A DNA stretch of 42,724 bases from a virus. Below the pieces are notes generated by a model. That model was not told the DNA's origin, ran no database searches, and saw only the letters and a list, made by a program, of their open reading frames with translations. Shown in pieces: positions 1 to 6,072 of this stretch. Both the position numbers and the translations under genes were made by a program. The stretch is taken from positions 1 through 42,724 of the IMG/VR virus record IMGVR_UViG_3300048597_000151, one strand, 5' to 3'. Each line of letters opens with the position of its first letter. Position 1 is the stretch's first letter.

Positions 1-30
1 CGTGCGCGCGAGGGCTGAAGTAGCCGTTTT

Positions 31-50
31 CCTTGCCAGGACCTTGCCAG
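31..50 (+). promoter_or_regulatory. Putative integrase arm-type sites, P side
   Basis: Two direct copies of CCTTGCCAG at 31-39 and 42-50, separated by 2 bp. An identically arranged pair lies on the other side of the att core at 215-234. Paired direct repeats flanking a tRNA core are what arm-binding sites of tyrosine integrases look like. The role is inferred; the repeats are seen directly. Confidence 0.6.
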
Positions 51-82
51 TTCCGAGCAGGGCGCGCGTAAGTTACTGATTC

Positions 83-127
83 TGGTGGGCGCGACAGGGA
101 TCGAACCTGTGACCCCTTCCATGTCAA
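83..127 (-). other. att core: 3' fragment of tRNA-Val
   Basis: These 45 bases match nucleotides 31-75 of the tRNA-Val gene at 42589-42663, from the anticodon loop to the encoded CCA end. Identity stops inside the anticodon loop, a usual crossover position for phage tyrosine integrases that use tRNA genes. The sequence just beyond (128-145) is a short inverted repeat, CGACGG and CCGTCG around 6 nt, which overlaps the integrase stop codon. Confidence 0.85.
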
Positions 128-135
128 CGACGGCG

Positions 136-1275
136 CTATCCGTCGTTTACAGCTACTTGAGACGACCCGAGCAGCAGGTCGGCCACGTTCGAATTCAACG
201 GGTTGGCATTCGCGCCTTGCCAGTCCCTTGCCAGCGGCAGCCAGCTCGGCGCGAGCTCGCGGAGCATGCGCTCGATCCCATCCCGGGCGGCGCCCATGAA
301 GTCCGGCCGCGCGTGGGCGTAGCGCTCGGTCATCGTGCCGCCGAACCGGTGCGCGAGGAGCGCGGAGACGTCGGCCTCCGGCACCCCGTGCGCGCGCAGC
401 CAGGTGGCCGTGTACTTCCGGATCCGATACCCCGAGCCCGCCACGCCGGCGCGGTCGCAGATCCGCTGCAGTTTCTTCTTCCACTCGCGGATCGGCCGGA
501 CCGTCTTCGTGTGCTTCTCTGAACGCAGCACGGGTCCGATAGAGCGGCGCGCCTCGAGGTAGTCCCGCAGGGTAGGGGCGACCGGCGCGATCGCCCGGCG
601 CTTCTTTGTGATGCGTCGGCCGGGCACCCGGAAGTCGATCACCGTCGGCACGACGCGATCCCACGTCAGGTCCGGCACTGCGCCCGGGCGGCAGGCGGTC
701 GCGAGGCAGATCAGCACGAGCAGCCGCTCGCCCTCAGTCTGGCAGGCCTCCAGCACCGCGCGCATTTCCTCGAACGTGAACGGGTCGACGCCGGCCGTTT
801 CCTCGGCCTCGGGCCGTGCGAGGGGCTTCGTGTCCGGCAGCTCGCCGAGGTCGGCCGCGCGCTTCAGGGCGGACCGGATCACGCCCATGTAGCGGGCGAT
901 CGTGCCGGCGCTGCAGCCGAACGCCCGCAGCTGCTCGATGAACCACAGCTGCTTCGCGCGATCGAAGCCGGCAACGGTGACGCCGGGCAGGTGCTCGTTG
1001 ACGTGCGCCAGGGCGTAGCGGATCGGGTCTCGGGACGTCCGGCTCTTCCCGTGGTGCTGCCAGTAGCGCGACAGCACGAGCTGAACGGTTACGAGGTCGG
1101 GTCGCTGGTCGCGGGGGCGGTCGAGTTCGAGGACGAGTTTCGCGCGCGCCGTCTCAGCTTCGGCGCGATCGCGCGTGCGAGCAGATCGGCGGCGTGGGCG
1201 TCCAGATTCGTCGGTCCAGCAGACGTAGTAGGTGCCGGGGCGGTCGGGGAAGTCGTTTCGCAGGTAGAAGCGCAC
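136..1275 (-). CDS. int: Tyrosine recombinase/integrase
   Basis: A 379-aa phage integrase expected to catalyse site-specific recombination between attP and the tRNA-Val gene. An N-terminal basic arm-binding region (about 1-55) precedes a SAM-like core-binding domain (about 60-145) and the catalytic domain (about 165-330). Catalytic residues visible are R196 (in TACRPGAV), K224/K225 (RITKKRR), R286 (in YRIRKYTATW), H309 (LAHR) and the nucleophile Y319 (ERYAH). The first residue of the usual HxxR box is Tyr283 rather than His. The start is GTG at 1275, overlapping the preceding HTH gene by 187 nt; no ribosome site is obvious, so expression may depend on coupling. The stop codon lies 8 bp from the att core, and the 3' end of the gene contains one pair of putative arm sites. 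Confidence 0.93.
   Translation of the reverse strand: MRFYLRNDFPDRPGTYYVCWTDESGRPRRRSARTRDRAEAETARAKLVLELDRPRDQRPDLVTVQLVLSRYWQHHGKSRTSRDPIRYALAHVNEHLPGVTVAGFDRAKQLWFIEQLRAFGCSAGTIARYMGVIRSALKRAADLGELPDTKPLARPEAEETAGVDPFTFEEMRAVLEACQTEGERLLVLICLATACRPGAVPDLTWDRVVPTVIDFRVPGRRITKKRRAIAPVAPTLRDYLEARRSIGPVLRSEKHTKTVRPIREWKKKLQRICDRAGVAGSGYRIRKYTATWLRAHGVPEADVSALLAHRFGGTMTERYAHARPDFMGAARDGIERMLRELAPSWLPLARDWQGANANPLNSNVADLLLGSSQVAVNDG
215..234 (+). promoter_or_regulatory. Putative integrase arm-type sites, P' side
   Basis: CCTTGCCAG at 215-223 and 226-234, the same orientation and 2-bp gap as the pair at 31-50. They lie inside the 3' end of the integrase gene, about 90-110 bp from the core. Integrase binding is inferred from symmetry about the core. 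Confidence 0.55.
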
Positions 1276-1454
1276 GCGGTCACCTGGACGTAGCGGGCCA
1301 GCTGGTCTTCCCGGATTTTGACCACTCGGCCGATCCGGATAAAGCCAAGCCGGCCCCGGCGGCGCTCCCGGGCAACCGTCTCAGGGTCGCAGCCGAGGTA
1401 ATGGGCCGCTTCGGCGTCCGTGTACAGCTTCGGCAGGACGGTAATCCCCGTCAC
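1089..1454 (-). CDS. Excisionase-like helix-turn-helix protein
   Basis: The first 57 residues form a MerR/excisionase-type winged HTH domain (KLYTDAEAAHYLGCDPETV, then GFIRIGRVVKIREDQLARYV), the family used by phages as recombination directionality factors or small regulators. The GTG start overlaps the stop of the upstream zinc-finger gene in a GTGA. The reading frame then continues 63 codons into the integrase gene in another frame. That tail is Thr/Ala/Ser/Pro-rich and looks like out-of-frame integrase sequence rather than a folded domain. Excisionase is the likeliest role from its place directly before int, but a DNA-binding regulator is possible. The unusual length could also reflect a sequencing frameshift or a recently lost stop. 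Confidence 0.7.
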   Translation of the reverse strand: MTGITVLPKLYTDAEAAHYLGCDPETVARERRRGRLGFIRIGRVVKIREDQLARYVQVTACASTCETTSPTAPAPTTSAGPTNLDAHAADLLARAIAPKLRRRARNSSSNSTAPATSDPTS

Positions 1455-1753
1455 CGCACCACCTCGATCACGTCCCCTGGCGTCAGGGCAGCGGCCCGAT
1501 CGCGGTCCTCGAGGCCGAACCGCAGGACGACGGACACGGTGCCCCGCCGCATGACGGAGACTTTCGACACGACCGCGCGGAGCCCGTCGTCGCTCTTGGC
1601 GTGGTGATCGGTGCGGCACTTCGGGCTGCAGAACTTCGCCCACCGCTTGCGCGGGACGAACGCAGAGCCGCAGTGCGCGCAGGGCTGCCCGTTGGCGCCA
1701 CCTTGCAGGGGATCGCGGCGCGGCGCGGCCCCTGATGCATCGGAGCGGCTCAA
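1451..1753 (-). CDS. Small zinc-finger protein, unknown function
   Basis: A 100-aa protein with a four-cysteine zinc-binding motif near residues 25-46 (CAHCGSAFVPRKRWAKFCSP, CxxC then CxxxC), resembling the short FCS/MYM-like fingers of phage and transposon proteins. The C-terminal half (about 55-100) is predicted to be beta-rich and has no recognised motif. The start is TTG at 1753, which overlaps the stop of the J-domain gene in a TTGA; this coupling pattern decides the start. The place between a chaperone-like gene and the excisionase suggests an early accessory role, but nothing more specific is visible. Confidence 0.75.
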   Translation of the reverse strand: MSRSDASGAAPRRDPLQGGANGQPCAHCGSAFVPRKRWAKFCSPKCRTDHHAKSDDGLRAVVSKVSVMRRGTVSVVLRFGLEDRDRAAALTPGDVIEVVR

Positions 1754-2391
1754 GTGCGCGCCTCCTTGCCTGCATCGCGCGCGGCGTTGATCCGCGCCAT
1801 CTGCTCGTCACTTCCGCCGCGGTCCGGGTGATGCTTCATCGCGAGCCGCCGGTGCGCGTCTTCGATCTGGTCGGCCGTCGCCTCACGCGGGACGCCGAGC
1901 ACCTGCCACCACTGTTCCGGTGCCGGCAGGGCGACGAACCCGGTGAACGCCCGATCGAGGATCTCTGCGCCGCCATGCCGCTCGATCGCGCGCATGGCGT
2001 CGAGCGTCGCCGCGATTGCCGCCAGGTTGTCGGCGACGCGGTCGTAGCGGTCGATCGCCATGCAGCGGCGCTGTTTCCCGTCCATCCAGTACACGGCGAC
2101 GCCCGGGTCGTCCGGCTGGCGGGCGCGGGGGTCCGGAAGTCCATCGCGGCGCGTCGGCAGGTTCGACGAGATCACTACGCGATGCCGCTGGATGCCCATG
2201 CGCCCGAGCTCGTCGAGCACGCGGTTCAGCGCGGCCGATGCCGAGATCGCCTCGCGCTGCGACCACGTCGACTCGCCGGTTCCCCGCTGCGCGAGCTTCC
2301 CGAACTTCGCGCGCGTGCGCCGGTAGCGGTCGGTCCGGCGCCAGCCGTCCGGCCAGGCGAGGGGGTAGGCTTCGATCGCTTCGAGGCTCAC
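1750..2391 (-). CDS. J-domain (DnaJ-like) protein
   Basis: A 213-aa protein with a C-terminal J domain (about 160-210): WWQVLGVPREATADQIEDAH, then the invariant HPD at 188-190 in KHHPDRGG. J domains stimulate the ATPase of host DnaK, so this protein may bring host Hsp70 to a phage complex, as host DnaJ does for lambda replication. The N-terminal 155 residues lack a Gly/Phe linker or DnaJ zinc fingers and probably bind the client. The start chosen is GTG at 2391, overlapping the DUF551 stop in a GTGA. A longer upstream frame exists but covers the DUF551 gene. The J domain ends the chain only three residues before the stop, an inverted layout compared with DnaJ. Confidence 0.85.
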   Translation of the reverse strand: MSLEAIEAYPLAWPDGWRRTDRYRRTRAKFGKLAQRGTGESTWSQREAISASAALNRVLDELGRMGIQRHRVVISSNLPTRRDGLPDPRARQPDDPGVAVYWMDGKQRRCMAIDRYDRVADNLAAIAATLDAMRAIERHGGAEILDRAFTGFVALPAPEQWWQVLGVPREATADQIEDAHRRLAMKHHPDRGGSDEQMARINAARDAGKEART

Positions 2392-2573
2392 GACGGCACC
2401 TCTGGCATGTGCGCCCAGTGCGTGACGCCGCGGACCGGTGCCGCGTCGTCGGCCATCCACTCGTCGCCGTCGTGCCAGCCGAGCCAGCACTCGCCGTCCT
2501 TCGCCAGCAGCACGAGCGCCTCGTCGTCCGGCAGCCGATCGGCGCAGGCGATCCACTCGACCGTCGTCTTCAT
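2388..2573 (-). CDS. DUF551 family small protein
   Basis: A 61-aa protein with the DUF551 pattern: a WIACADRLPDD opening, a central LGWHDGDEWM, and a VTHWAHMPEVP ending. DUF551 proteins are common in early operons of lambdoid and other phages and have no assigned biochemical role. The ATG overlaps the stop of the DUF1367 gene in an ATGA, and its own stop overlaps the next start in a GTGA. The small size is normal for the family. Confidence 0.85.
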   Translation of the reverse strand: MKTTVEWIACADRLPDDEALVLLAKDGECWLGWHDGDEWMADDAAPVRGVTHWAHMPEVPS

Positions 2574-2995
2574 GCGACCAACCTCAGCACTTCCTCGCGG
2601 ACCTCGTTCAGCCCGACGCCCGGCAGCAGGTGCTCGACGGCCGCGTCGCAGGCGCGGCGGTAGAACGCTTCGAATTCCTCGGCGTTCATTTCCGACAGCT
2701 TCAGCGAGCGCGGAATCTGGAAGAGCTCCCCGGTCGCGGGCGACATCACGGTGTCGCAGTGGCCGGTGAGGATGCGCAGCACCTGGTCGACCTGCTCGCT
2801 CGTGCGCAGCTGCTCGTGATGGTCGGCGACCATCTGGCACAGCACGAAGTAGCGGGCGTGCAGCTTCATGTTCCGCGGCCGGTTCAGGGTGACGCGCACG
2901 CGCTGGCCGACCTCGATCTTCCCGAGCGCGCGGGCCGTGTCGGCATCCGCGGCGACGAGGCCGACGGCGGAGCGGCGGAGGTGCAGCGTCGTCAT
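2570..2995 (-). CDS. DUF1367 family protein
   Basis: A 141-aa protein that resembles the DUF1367 family found beside recombination and replication genes of many phages. Visible hallmarks are an N-terminal LHL..SAVGLVAADADTAR segment, a basic NRPRNMKLHARYFVLCQMV stretch, FQIPRSLKLSEMN, and an acidic/aromatic AEEFEAFYRRACDAAVEHLL helix. The function is unknown; position suggests DNA recombination or protection. The ATG start at 2995 overlaps the HNH gene's stop (ATGA). A longer in-frame reading exists upstream but runs through the HNH gene and is not supported. Confidence 0.75.
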   Translation of the reverse strand: MTTLHLRRSAVGLVAADADTARALGKIEVGQRVRVTLNRPRNMKLHARYFVLCQMVADHHEQLRTSEQVDQVLRILTGHCDTVMSPATGELFQIPRSLKLSEMNAEEFEAFYRRACDAAVEHLLPGVGLNEVREEVLRLVA

Positions 2996-3474
2996 GCGAC
3001 GTGCCTCCACGCCCGGCGGCGCGCGATCAGGCCGATCAGGCAGTCGGACACGCCGTAGTCTGCGGCGACCCATCGCTTCGCCTCGCCAGTTGCGATGCGT
3101 GCACGGATCACGGGGATGTCGGCTTCCGTCAGCTTCGCGGCCGGGTGCGCCGATCCTCGCTTCTGATGGGTTCGCGAGAGCCGGTTCTTGCGAGCAGCGT
3201 CCCGAAGGTTGTCAGCACGCGTTCCTAGGAACAGGTGTGCCGGATTCACGCAGGCCCGAACGTCGCAGGTGTGGCATACGTCCATGCCTGGCGGGATCGG
3301 CCCGTTGAAGATCCGGAATGCGAGGCGGTGCGCGAGCTCATTCCGGCCGCCGCCGTGGCCGTACTGCCCGTAGCCGTTTCGGTACTTGGCACGCAGCCAC
3401 GGCCAGCACTCCGTCGCAGATCCAACGCGCGCTGAGGCCAGCAGTCTTTGTCGCTGCCGGGCGAGATCCGTCAT
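2992..3474 (-). CDS. HNH endonuclease with C-terminal HTH
   Basis: A 160-aa homing-type nuclease. Residues about 20-95 carry the HNH_3 pattern: an opening CWPW, AHRLAFRIFNGPIPPGMDV, then CHTCDVRACVNPAHLFLGT with Cys67, Cys70 and Cys75 and the N77/H80 pair of the beta-beta-alpha metal finger. The C-terminus (about 108-155) reads as an HTH of the type that targets intron and phage homing enzymes (RWVAADYGVSDCLIGLIA). Both ends are 4-bp overlaps with the neighbouring genes, so if it arrived as a selfish element it has been cleanly absorbed into the operon. A role in phage recombination or in cutting competitor genomes is possible but not shown. Confidence 0.85.
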   Translation of the reverse strand: MTDLARQRQRLLASARVGSATECWPWLRAKYRNGYGQYGHGGGRNELAHRLAFRIFNGPIPPGMDVCHTCDVRACVNPAHLFLGTRADNLRDAARKNRLSRTHQKRGSAHPAAKLTEADIPVIRARIATGEAKRWVAADYGVSDCLIGLIARRRAWRHVA

Positions 3475-4130
3475 GCGGCGGCCCTCAGCTGACGGAGCGC
3501 ACCCGCTTCGCGGGCAACCTCGGCCAAGAACTGATCCACCAGCCCCTCGTGACGATCCAGCTCAGCGGCGACGCTCGAAGCGAGCGTCCGGACGCGGAAA
3601 AGCCGTAGCCCCTCGGGAAGGCGCGGATCGTAGGAGACGAACTCATGGAACTCGGCGCCCGAGGCCCAGAGCTCGTGCAGCACCTGGGGCCGGTAGTCCG
3701 CCGGCAGGATCCCGTCGCGGATGTAGCCGATGTGCGTCGCGCTCTTCGGGCACTTCAGCTGCAGCACGCCGCGGATTCGCTCGCCGTCGAGCACGAGCCC
3801 GTCCGGCGAGAAGCCGGCCGGCCGGTCGAGCCGCTCGACGAAGCCGACGTGCTCGAGCAGCTCGCCGGTCGCGGCCTCGACGGCGGCGCAGCCTTCCGGC
3901 TCCAGGTCGATCCCGCGCTGCATGTCCTTCGATACGAAGCCGTCGGTGTCGATCGGCTGCCCGGTGATCGACTCGATCGCGAGAGCGATACGCAGGTCGC
4001 GCCGGGCCGCCGGCTCGCCGCCGCTCTTCAGCTTCGCGTACAGGGCGTCAGCGACGGACGCGGTCAGCTTGCCGGCCCGGAGGGCGAACCACTCCTGCGT
4101 CCGTTGTTCGATGCGGTGTATGCGGATCAC
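3471..4130 (-). CDS. YqaJ-type viral recombinase exonuclease
   Basis: A 219-aa PD-(D/E)XK nuclease of the YqaJ/lambda exonuclease family. It would degrade one strand of double-stranded DNA ends to make the single-stranded overhangs used by the annealing protein two genes upstream. Motifs in order: RTQEWFALRAGKLTAS near the N-terminus, GFSPDGLVLD (metal-binding Asp), and LQLKCPKSATHIGYI, the E/Q-x-K strand in which Gln replaces the more common Glu, followed by a helix with YRPQVLHELW (QxxxE-type). The GTG start overlaps the upstream stop in a GTGA. Length fits the family. Confidence 0.88.
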   Translation of the reverse strand: MIRIHRIEQRTQEWFALRAGKLTASVADALYAKLKSGGEPAARRDLRIALAIESITGQPIDTDGFVSKDMQRGIDLEPEGCAAVEAATGELLEHVGFVERLDRPAGFSPDGLVLDGERIRGVLQLKCPKSATHIGYIRDGILPADYRPQVLHELWASGAEFHEFVSYDPRLPEGLRLFRVRTLASSVAAELDRHEGLVDQFLAEVAREAGALRQLRAAA

Positions 4131-4438
4131 GGCCAGACCTCCGTGGCGGGGGCGGGGAGCGCGAGCAACTCGGACTTCCGTTCGTCGAGCCGCGACAGTT
4201 CGGCGGAGAACTTCGCGACGACCTCGGCACGTTCGGCGTCGATCGCGCGGATCGACTCGGCGATCACGTCGTCGCGCTTCGCGGGCGGGAACGTGACATC
4301 GACGTACTCCGTCAGGCGGACGTGCTCGCCGTCGGTCGCCTGGTAGCCGTCGGAGGCGGCGACGGTGAGGTAGTCGTACTTCGGCCGGTGGAACACGGCG
4401 ATCCGCATCGTGCGCGGCTCAAGGGTGAAGGTGCTCAC
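4127..4438 (-). CDS. Hypothetical protein between erf and exonuclease genes
   Basis: A 103-aa protein of unknown function. The N-terminal half (RIAVFHRPKYDYLTVAASDG, EYVDVTFPPAKRDDV) looks beta-stranded; the C-terminal half from about residue 60 is a long charged helix (AIDAERAEVVAKFSAELSRL). The GTG start at 4438 gives a GTGA overlap with erf; an internal ATG twelve codons in is an alternative. Its fixed place between the two halves of a recombination pair, with overlaps on both sides, suggests a partner of ERF or of the nuclease. Nothing in the sequence proves this. Confidence 0.7.
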   Translation of the reverse strand: MSTFTLEPRTMRIAVFHRPKYDYLTVAASDGYQATDGEHVRLTEYVDVTFPPAKRDDVIAESIRAIDAERAEVVAKFSAELSRLDERKSELLALPAPATEVWP

Positions 4439-5229
4439 TGCTGCTCCCCCTTCGCGCGGGCCTTCTGCGTGTCCCACCATTCGCGGTGGTGCTTCAGGAT
4501 CAGCGCGCGCGTCGGCTCCGTGAGGCCGCGCCAGACGTTGCTGATCTCGTCCCACGACGACGCCTCGGTGATCGCCGTCTTCACGTCGGCCGGGATCGGC
4601 GGCGCCTCGCGGGTGTGGCTGCCGATCCCGGCGCCGCGGCCGTCGTCGTCCGCCTCGCGCATGTCGGCCGTCGTGAGGCCGGTCACCGCGAGCAACGTAT
4701 ACCGCTGCAAATAAGTTACCGCCGAGCCGAGCGCCTGGATGTTGTTCTTCGAGCCGGAGTCGTCGCGGCTCGCGGACATCGCGACCGACTCGCTGTGCCC
4801 GTCCGAATGCGTCAGGACGCACGTCACCCGGATCTGCCCGCCGTCGACCTGCTCGACGTTCCAGCGGTGCGACAGGCCGTGCGGCGCGAGCGCGGCGGTG
4901 ATCTTGTTCGTGACCTCGTCGTGCGTCGCGTGGGTGTAGGACGTGCCGGCGGCGCCGTTCCGCCCGGGGTAGCTGACCTGCTTGTTCTTCACGATCGTCG
5001 GCGGGTTCGCCTTGAACGCGGCCATCGCGGCGACAAACGCCTTGCGGGCCTCGTTCGCCTCCCAGCGATCGCGCACGTCGAGCAGCTGCTGCAGCTTCGA
5101 CGCGTCGAACTGCGGGTCGCTGACCGCGCGCTCGATGAGGCGCATCAGCGAGTTCGCGCTGGCTTCGCCGGCGCTGACGATCTGGGCCGGGGCGGTCTGC
5201 CGGCGCTCCTGCGTCACGAGTTCCTGCAT
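4435..5229 (-). CDS. erf: ERF family single-strand annealing protein
   Basis: A 264-aa recombinase of the ERF family, related in function to lambda Bet: it binds single-stranded DNA and anneals complementary strands in phage recombination. Visible family features are the FVAAMAAFKANPPTIVKNK helix/strand, the SYTHATHDEVTNKITAALAP segment, GLSHRWNVEQVDGGQIRVTC, and SKNNIQALGSAVTYLQRYTL, the most conserved ERF block. The C-terminal 70 residues form a linker (GAGIGSHTREAPP) and a small helical tail. ATG at 5229 is preferred because GGGGAG lies 8 nt upstream; a GTG three codons earlier is too close to that site. Together with the YqaJ exonuclease it forms a complete exonuclease/annealing system. 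Confidence 0.92.
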   Translation of the reverse strand: MQELVTQERRQTAPAQIVSAGEASANSLMRLIERAVSDPQFDASKLQQLLDVRDRWEANEARKAFVAAMAAFKANPPTIVKNKQVSYPGRNGAAGTSYTHATHDEVTNKITAALAPHGLSHRWNVEQVDGGQIRVTCVLTHSDGHSESVAMSASRDDSGSKNNIQALGSAVTYLQRYTLLAVTGLTTADMREADDDGRGAGIGSHTREAPPIPADVKTAITEASSWDEISNVWRGLTEPTRALILKHHREWWDTQKARAKGEQQ

Positions 5230-5250
5230 GGTGATCACTCCCCGTCGTGG

Positions 5251-5445
5251 TTAGAGAACGTGCTCGTCGAAGTACCGGCGCTGCACGCACGAGTGATGCG
5301 GCTCCGGCAGAATCTCGGACTCGATGCGGCGGGCCATCGGCCGGCGCGGCCAGCGGCGGCGCACGAGCGGGCGCATGGTCCGGCGGTCGGCGTAGCGGCC
5401 GAGCAGCACGACGGCGAGGCCGGTCAGAAAGCCGAGCAGGCGCAC
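5251..5445 (-). CDS. Small single-TM protein
   Basis: A 64-aa protein with one N-terminal hydrophobic segment (RLLGFLTGLAVVLLGRYADR) followed by a strongly basic stretch (RPLVRRRWPRRPMARR) and a soluble tail ending YFDEHVL. The basic residues after the segment predict a cytoplasmic C-terminus. GTG at 5445 is chosen: it starts 2 nt after the upstream stop, with GGGCGGG upstream. No family is recognised. It sits first or second in the early-left operon, where phages often carry small host-takeover proteins. Confidence 0.55.
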   Translation of the reverse strand: MRLLGFLTGLAVVLLGRYADRRTMRPLVRRRWPRRPMARRIESEILPEPHHSCVQRRYFDEHVL

Positions 5446-5447
5446 GG

Positions 5448-5756
5448 TCAGGCCCGCCCGGCGCGCGGTGCGAACACCGAGGCGACGCCGAAGTAGCTTT
5501 CGTCCGTCTCGCGGCGCGGCTCGCGCTCGGCGGGCTCCCGCTCGACCGGCTCCGCGATCGCCGACACCAGCGAGGCGCAGTGGTCGATGCACGCGTCCAG
5601 CCGGCCGTGCAGGTACGCCTCGCGGATCAGCGACTCGACATACGGCAGCTGCGCCGTCGTGATCGACGCCGCTCCGCCGACCGCGTCGGCGAACTTCTGG
5701 TGCTGGGCGATGGCCTGCGCGGCGTGGCGCTCGGCGTGCTTGAGGGCTTCGGACAT
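5448..5756 (-). CDS. Hypothetical early protein
   Basis: A 102-aa protein, the first gene after the early-left promoter, about 30 nt from the predicted transcription start. ATG at 5756 is preceded by GGGAGCG at good spacing. The N-terminal 65 residues are helical (SEALKHAERHAAQAIAQHQK, LIREAYLHGRLDACIDHC); the C-terminal part is charged and low in complexity (EPVEREPAEREPRRETDE). No known family is recognised. First position in a leftward early operon is that of lambda N, but there is no arginine-rich N-terminus to suggest an antiterminator. Confidence 0.65.
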   Translation of the reverse strand: MSEALKHAERHAAQAIAQHQKFADAVGGAASITTAQLPYVESLIREAYLHGRLDACIDHCASLVSAIAEPVEREPAEREPRRETDESYFGVASVFAPRAGRA

Positions 5757-5792
5757 TTCGCGCTCCCCGGTCGAACCTCGACCGTGAGCGCT

Positions 5793-5821
5793 AGTTAACC
5801 ACAGTTCACCTTAGCGTGCAA
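5793..5821 (-). promoter_or_regulatory. Early-left promoter (PL-like) with embedded operator
   Basis: On the minus strand a -35 box TTGCAC (5821-5816) and a -10 box TTAACT (5798-5793) are separated by exactly 17 bp. The spacer and -10 box contain the operator at 5794-5810. The rightward promoter at 6557-6585 has the same boxes, spacing and operator placement. Transcription would start near 5786, about 30 nt before the first early-left gene. Confidence 0.8.
5794..5810 (+). promoter_or_regulatory. Operator OL1-like
   Basis: GTTAACCACAGTTCACC matches the rightward operator (GTTAACTATAGTTCACC, minus strand of 6568-6584) at 15 of 17 positions. Each is built of half-sites GTTAAC and GTTCACC spaced by 3-4 bp. 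It covers the promoter's -10 region, so a bound repressor or Cro-like protein would block RNA polymerase. Confidence 0.75.
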
Positions 5822-5822
5822 C

Positions 5823-5836
5823 TGAAGTTAACTTCA
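5823..5836. promoter_or_regulatory. Second operator: perfect palindrome
   Basis: TGAAGTTAACTTCA is a perfect 14-bp palindrome that includes the GTTAAC element and lies just upstream of the PL -35 box. It is a likely second binding site, perhaps for cooperative repressor binding. Confidence 0.6.
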
Positions 5837-5874
5837 CGAGCGCAGCGCCGCGTGGCGGTGCGAAATCGCAAGTT

Positions 5875-6072
5875 CTAGGTGTTATCGACCTCGGGCGAGG
5901 CCGGCTGCCACTGGCGGAGGCGGTCGTACAGGAACACGGCCACCGCAACCTGCGCGCCGCCGAGAAGCACGAACAGGAAATCCGCCGCGAAAAGCGCGGC
6001 GATCGCGCGCAGAGCGCCGGTGATCATCCAGACGATCATCAGCGCCATGCCGATCCCGCGGAGGCCTTTCAT
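5875..6072 (-). CDS. Two-TM membrane protein co-transcribed with repressor
   Basis: A 65-aa protein made almost wholly of two hydrophobic segments (about 7-24, IGMALMIVWMITGALRAI; about 28-49, FAADFLFVLLGGAQVAVAVF) with a short charged C-terminal tail (YDRLRQWQPASPEVDNT). Its ATG overlaps the repressor stop (ATGA), so it should be made in the lysogen. In lambda the same place, after cI and before PL, is held by rexA/rexB, which act in phage exclusion. No sequence similarity to RexB is claimed; a superinfection-exclusion or lysogenic-conversion role is inferred from position and topology only. Confidence 0.75.
   Translation of the reverse strand: MKGLRGIGMALMIVWMITGALRAIAALFAADFLFVLLGGAQVAVAVFLYDRLRQWQPASPEVDNT

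Larger units (their letters stand above)
1..127. repeat. Left copy of 127-bp direct repeat (phage end plus att core)
   Basis: Bases 1-127 are identical to 42507-42633 and diverge at the next base. The repeat holds the last codons and stop of the Rz1 gene (stop at 21-23), a short noncoding stretch with two CCTTGCCAG boxes, and 45 bp of tRNA-Val 3' end. Here it continues into the integrase gene; the right copy continues into the rest of the tRNA. Because phage lysis-gene sequence lies to the left of the core, this is an attP-type junction (circular phage or tandem prophage), not an ordinary attL next to host DNA. Confidence 0.95.

Noticed and set aside
1-23. Separate truncated lipoprotein gene at the left end
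   Set aside because: It is simply the repeated 3' end of the Rz1 gene at 42281-42529.
128-145. Inverted repeat CGACGG/CCGTCG as an int terminator
   Set aside because: The stem is only 6 bp, has no T-tract on the minus strand and overlaps the stop codon. Noted only as an att-flanking element.
4127-5290. Long start for the 103-aa gene giving a 387-aa protein
   Set aside because: The extension is in the wrong frame over erf, with an arginine-rich shadow composition; the GTGA overlap marks the real start.
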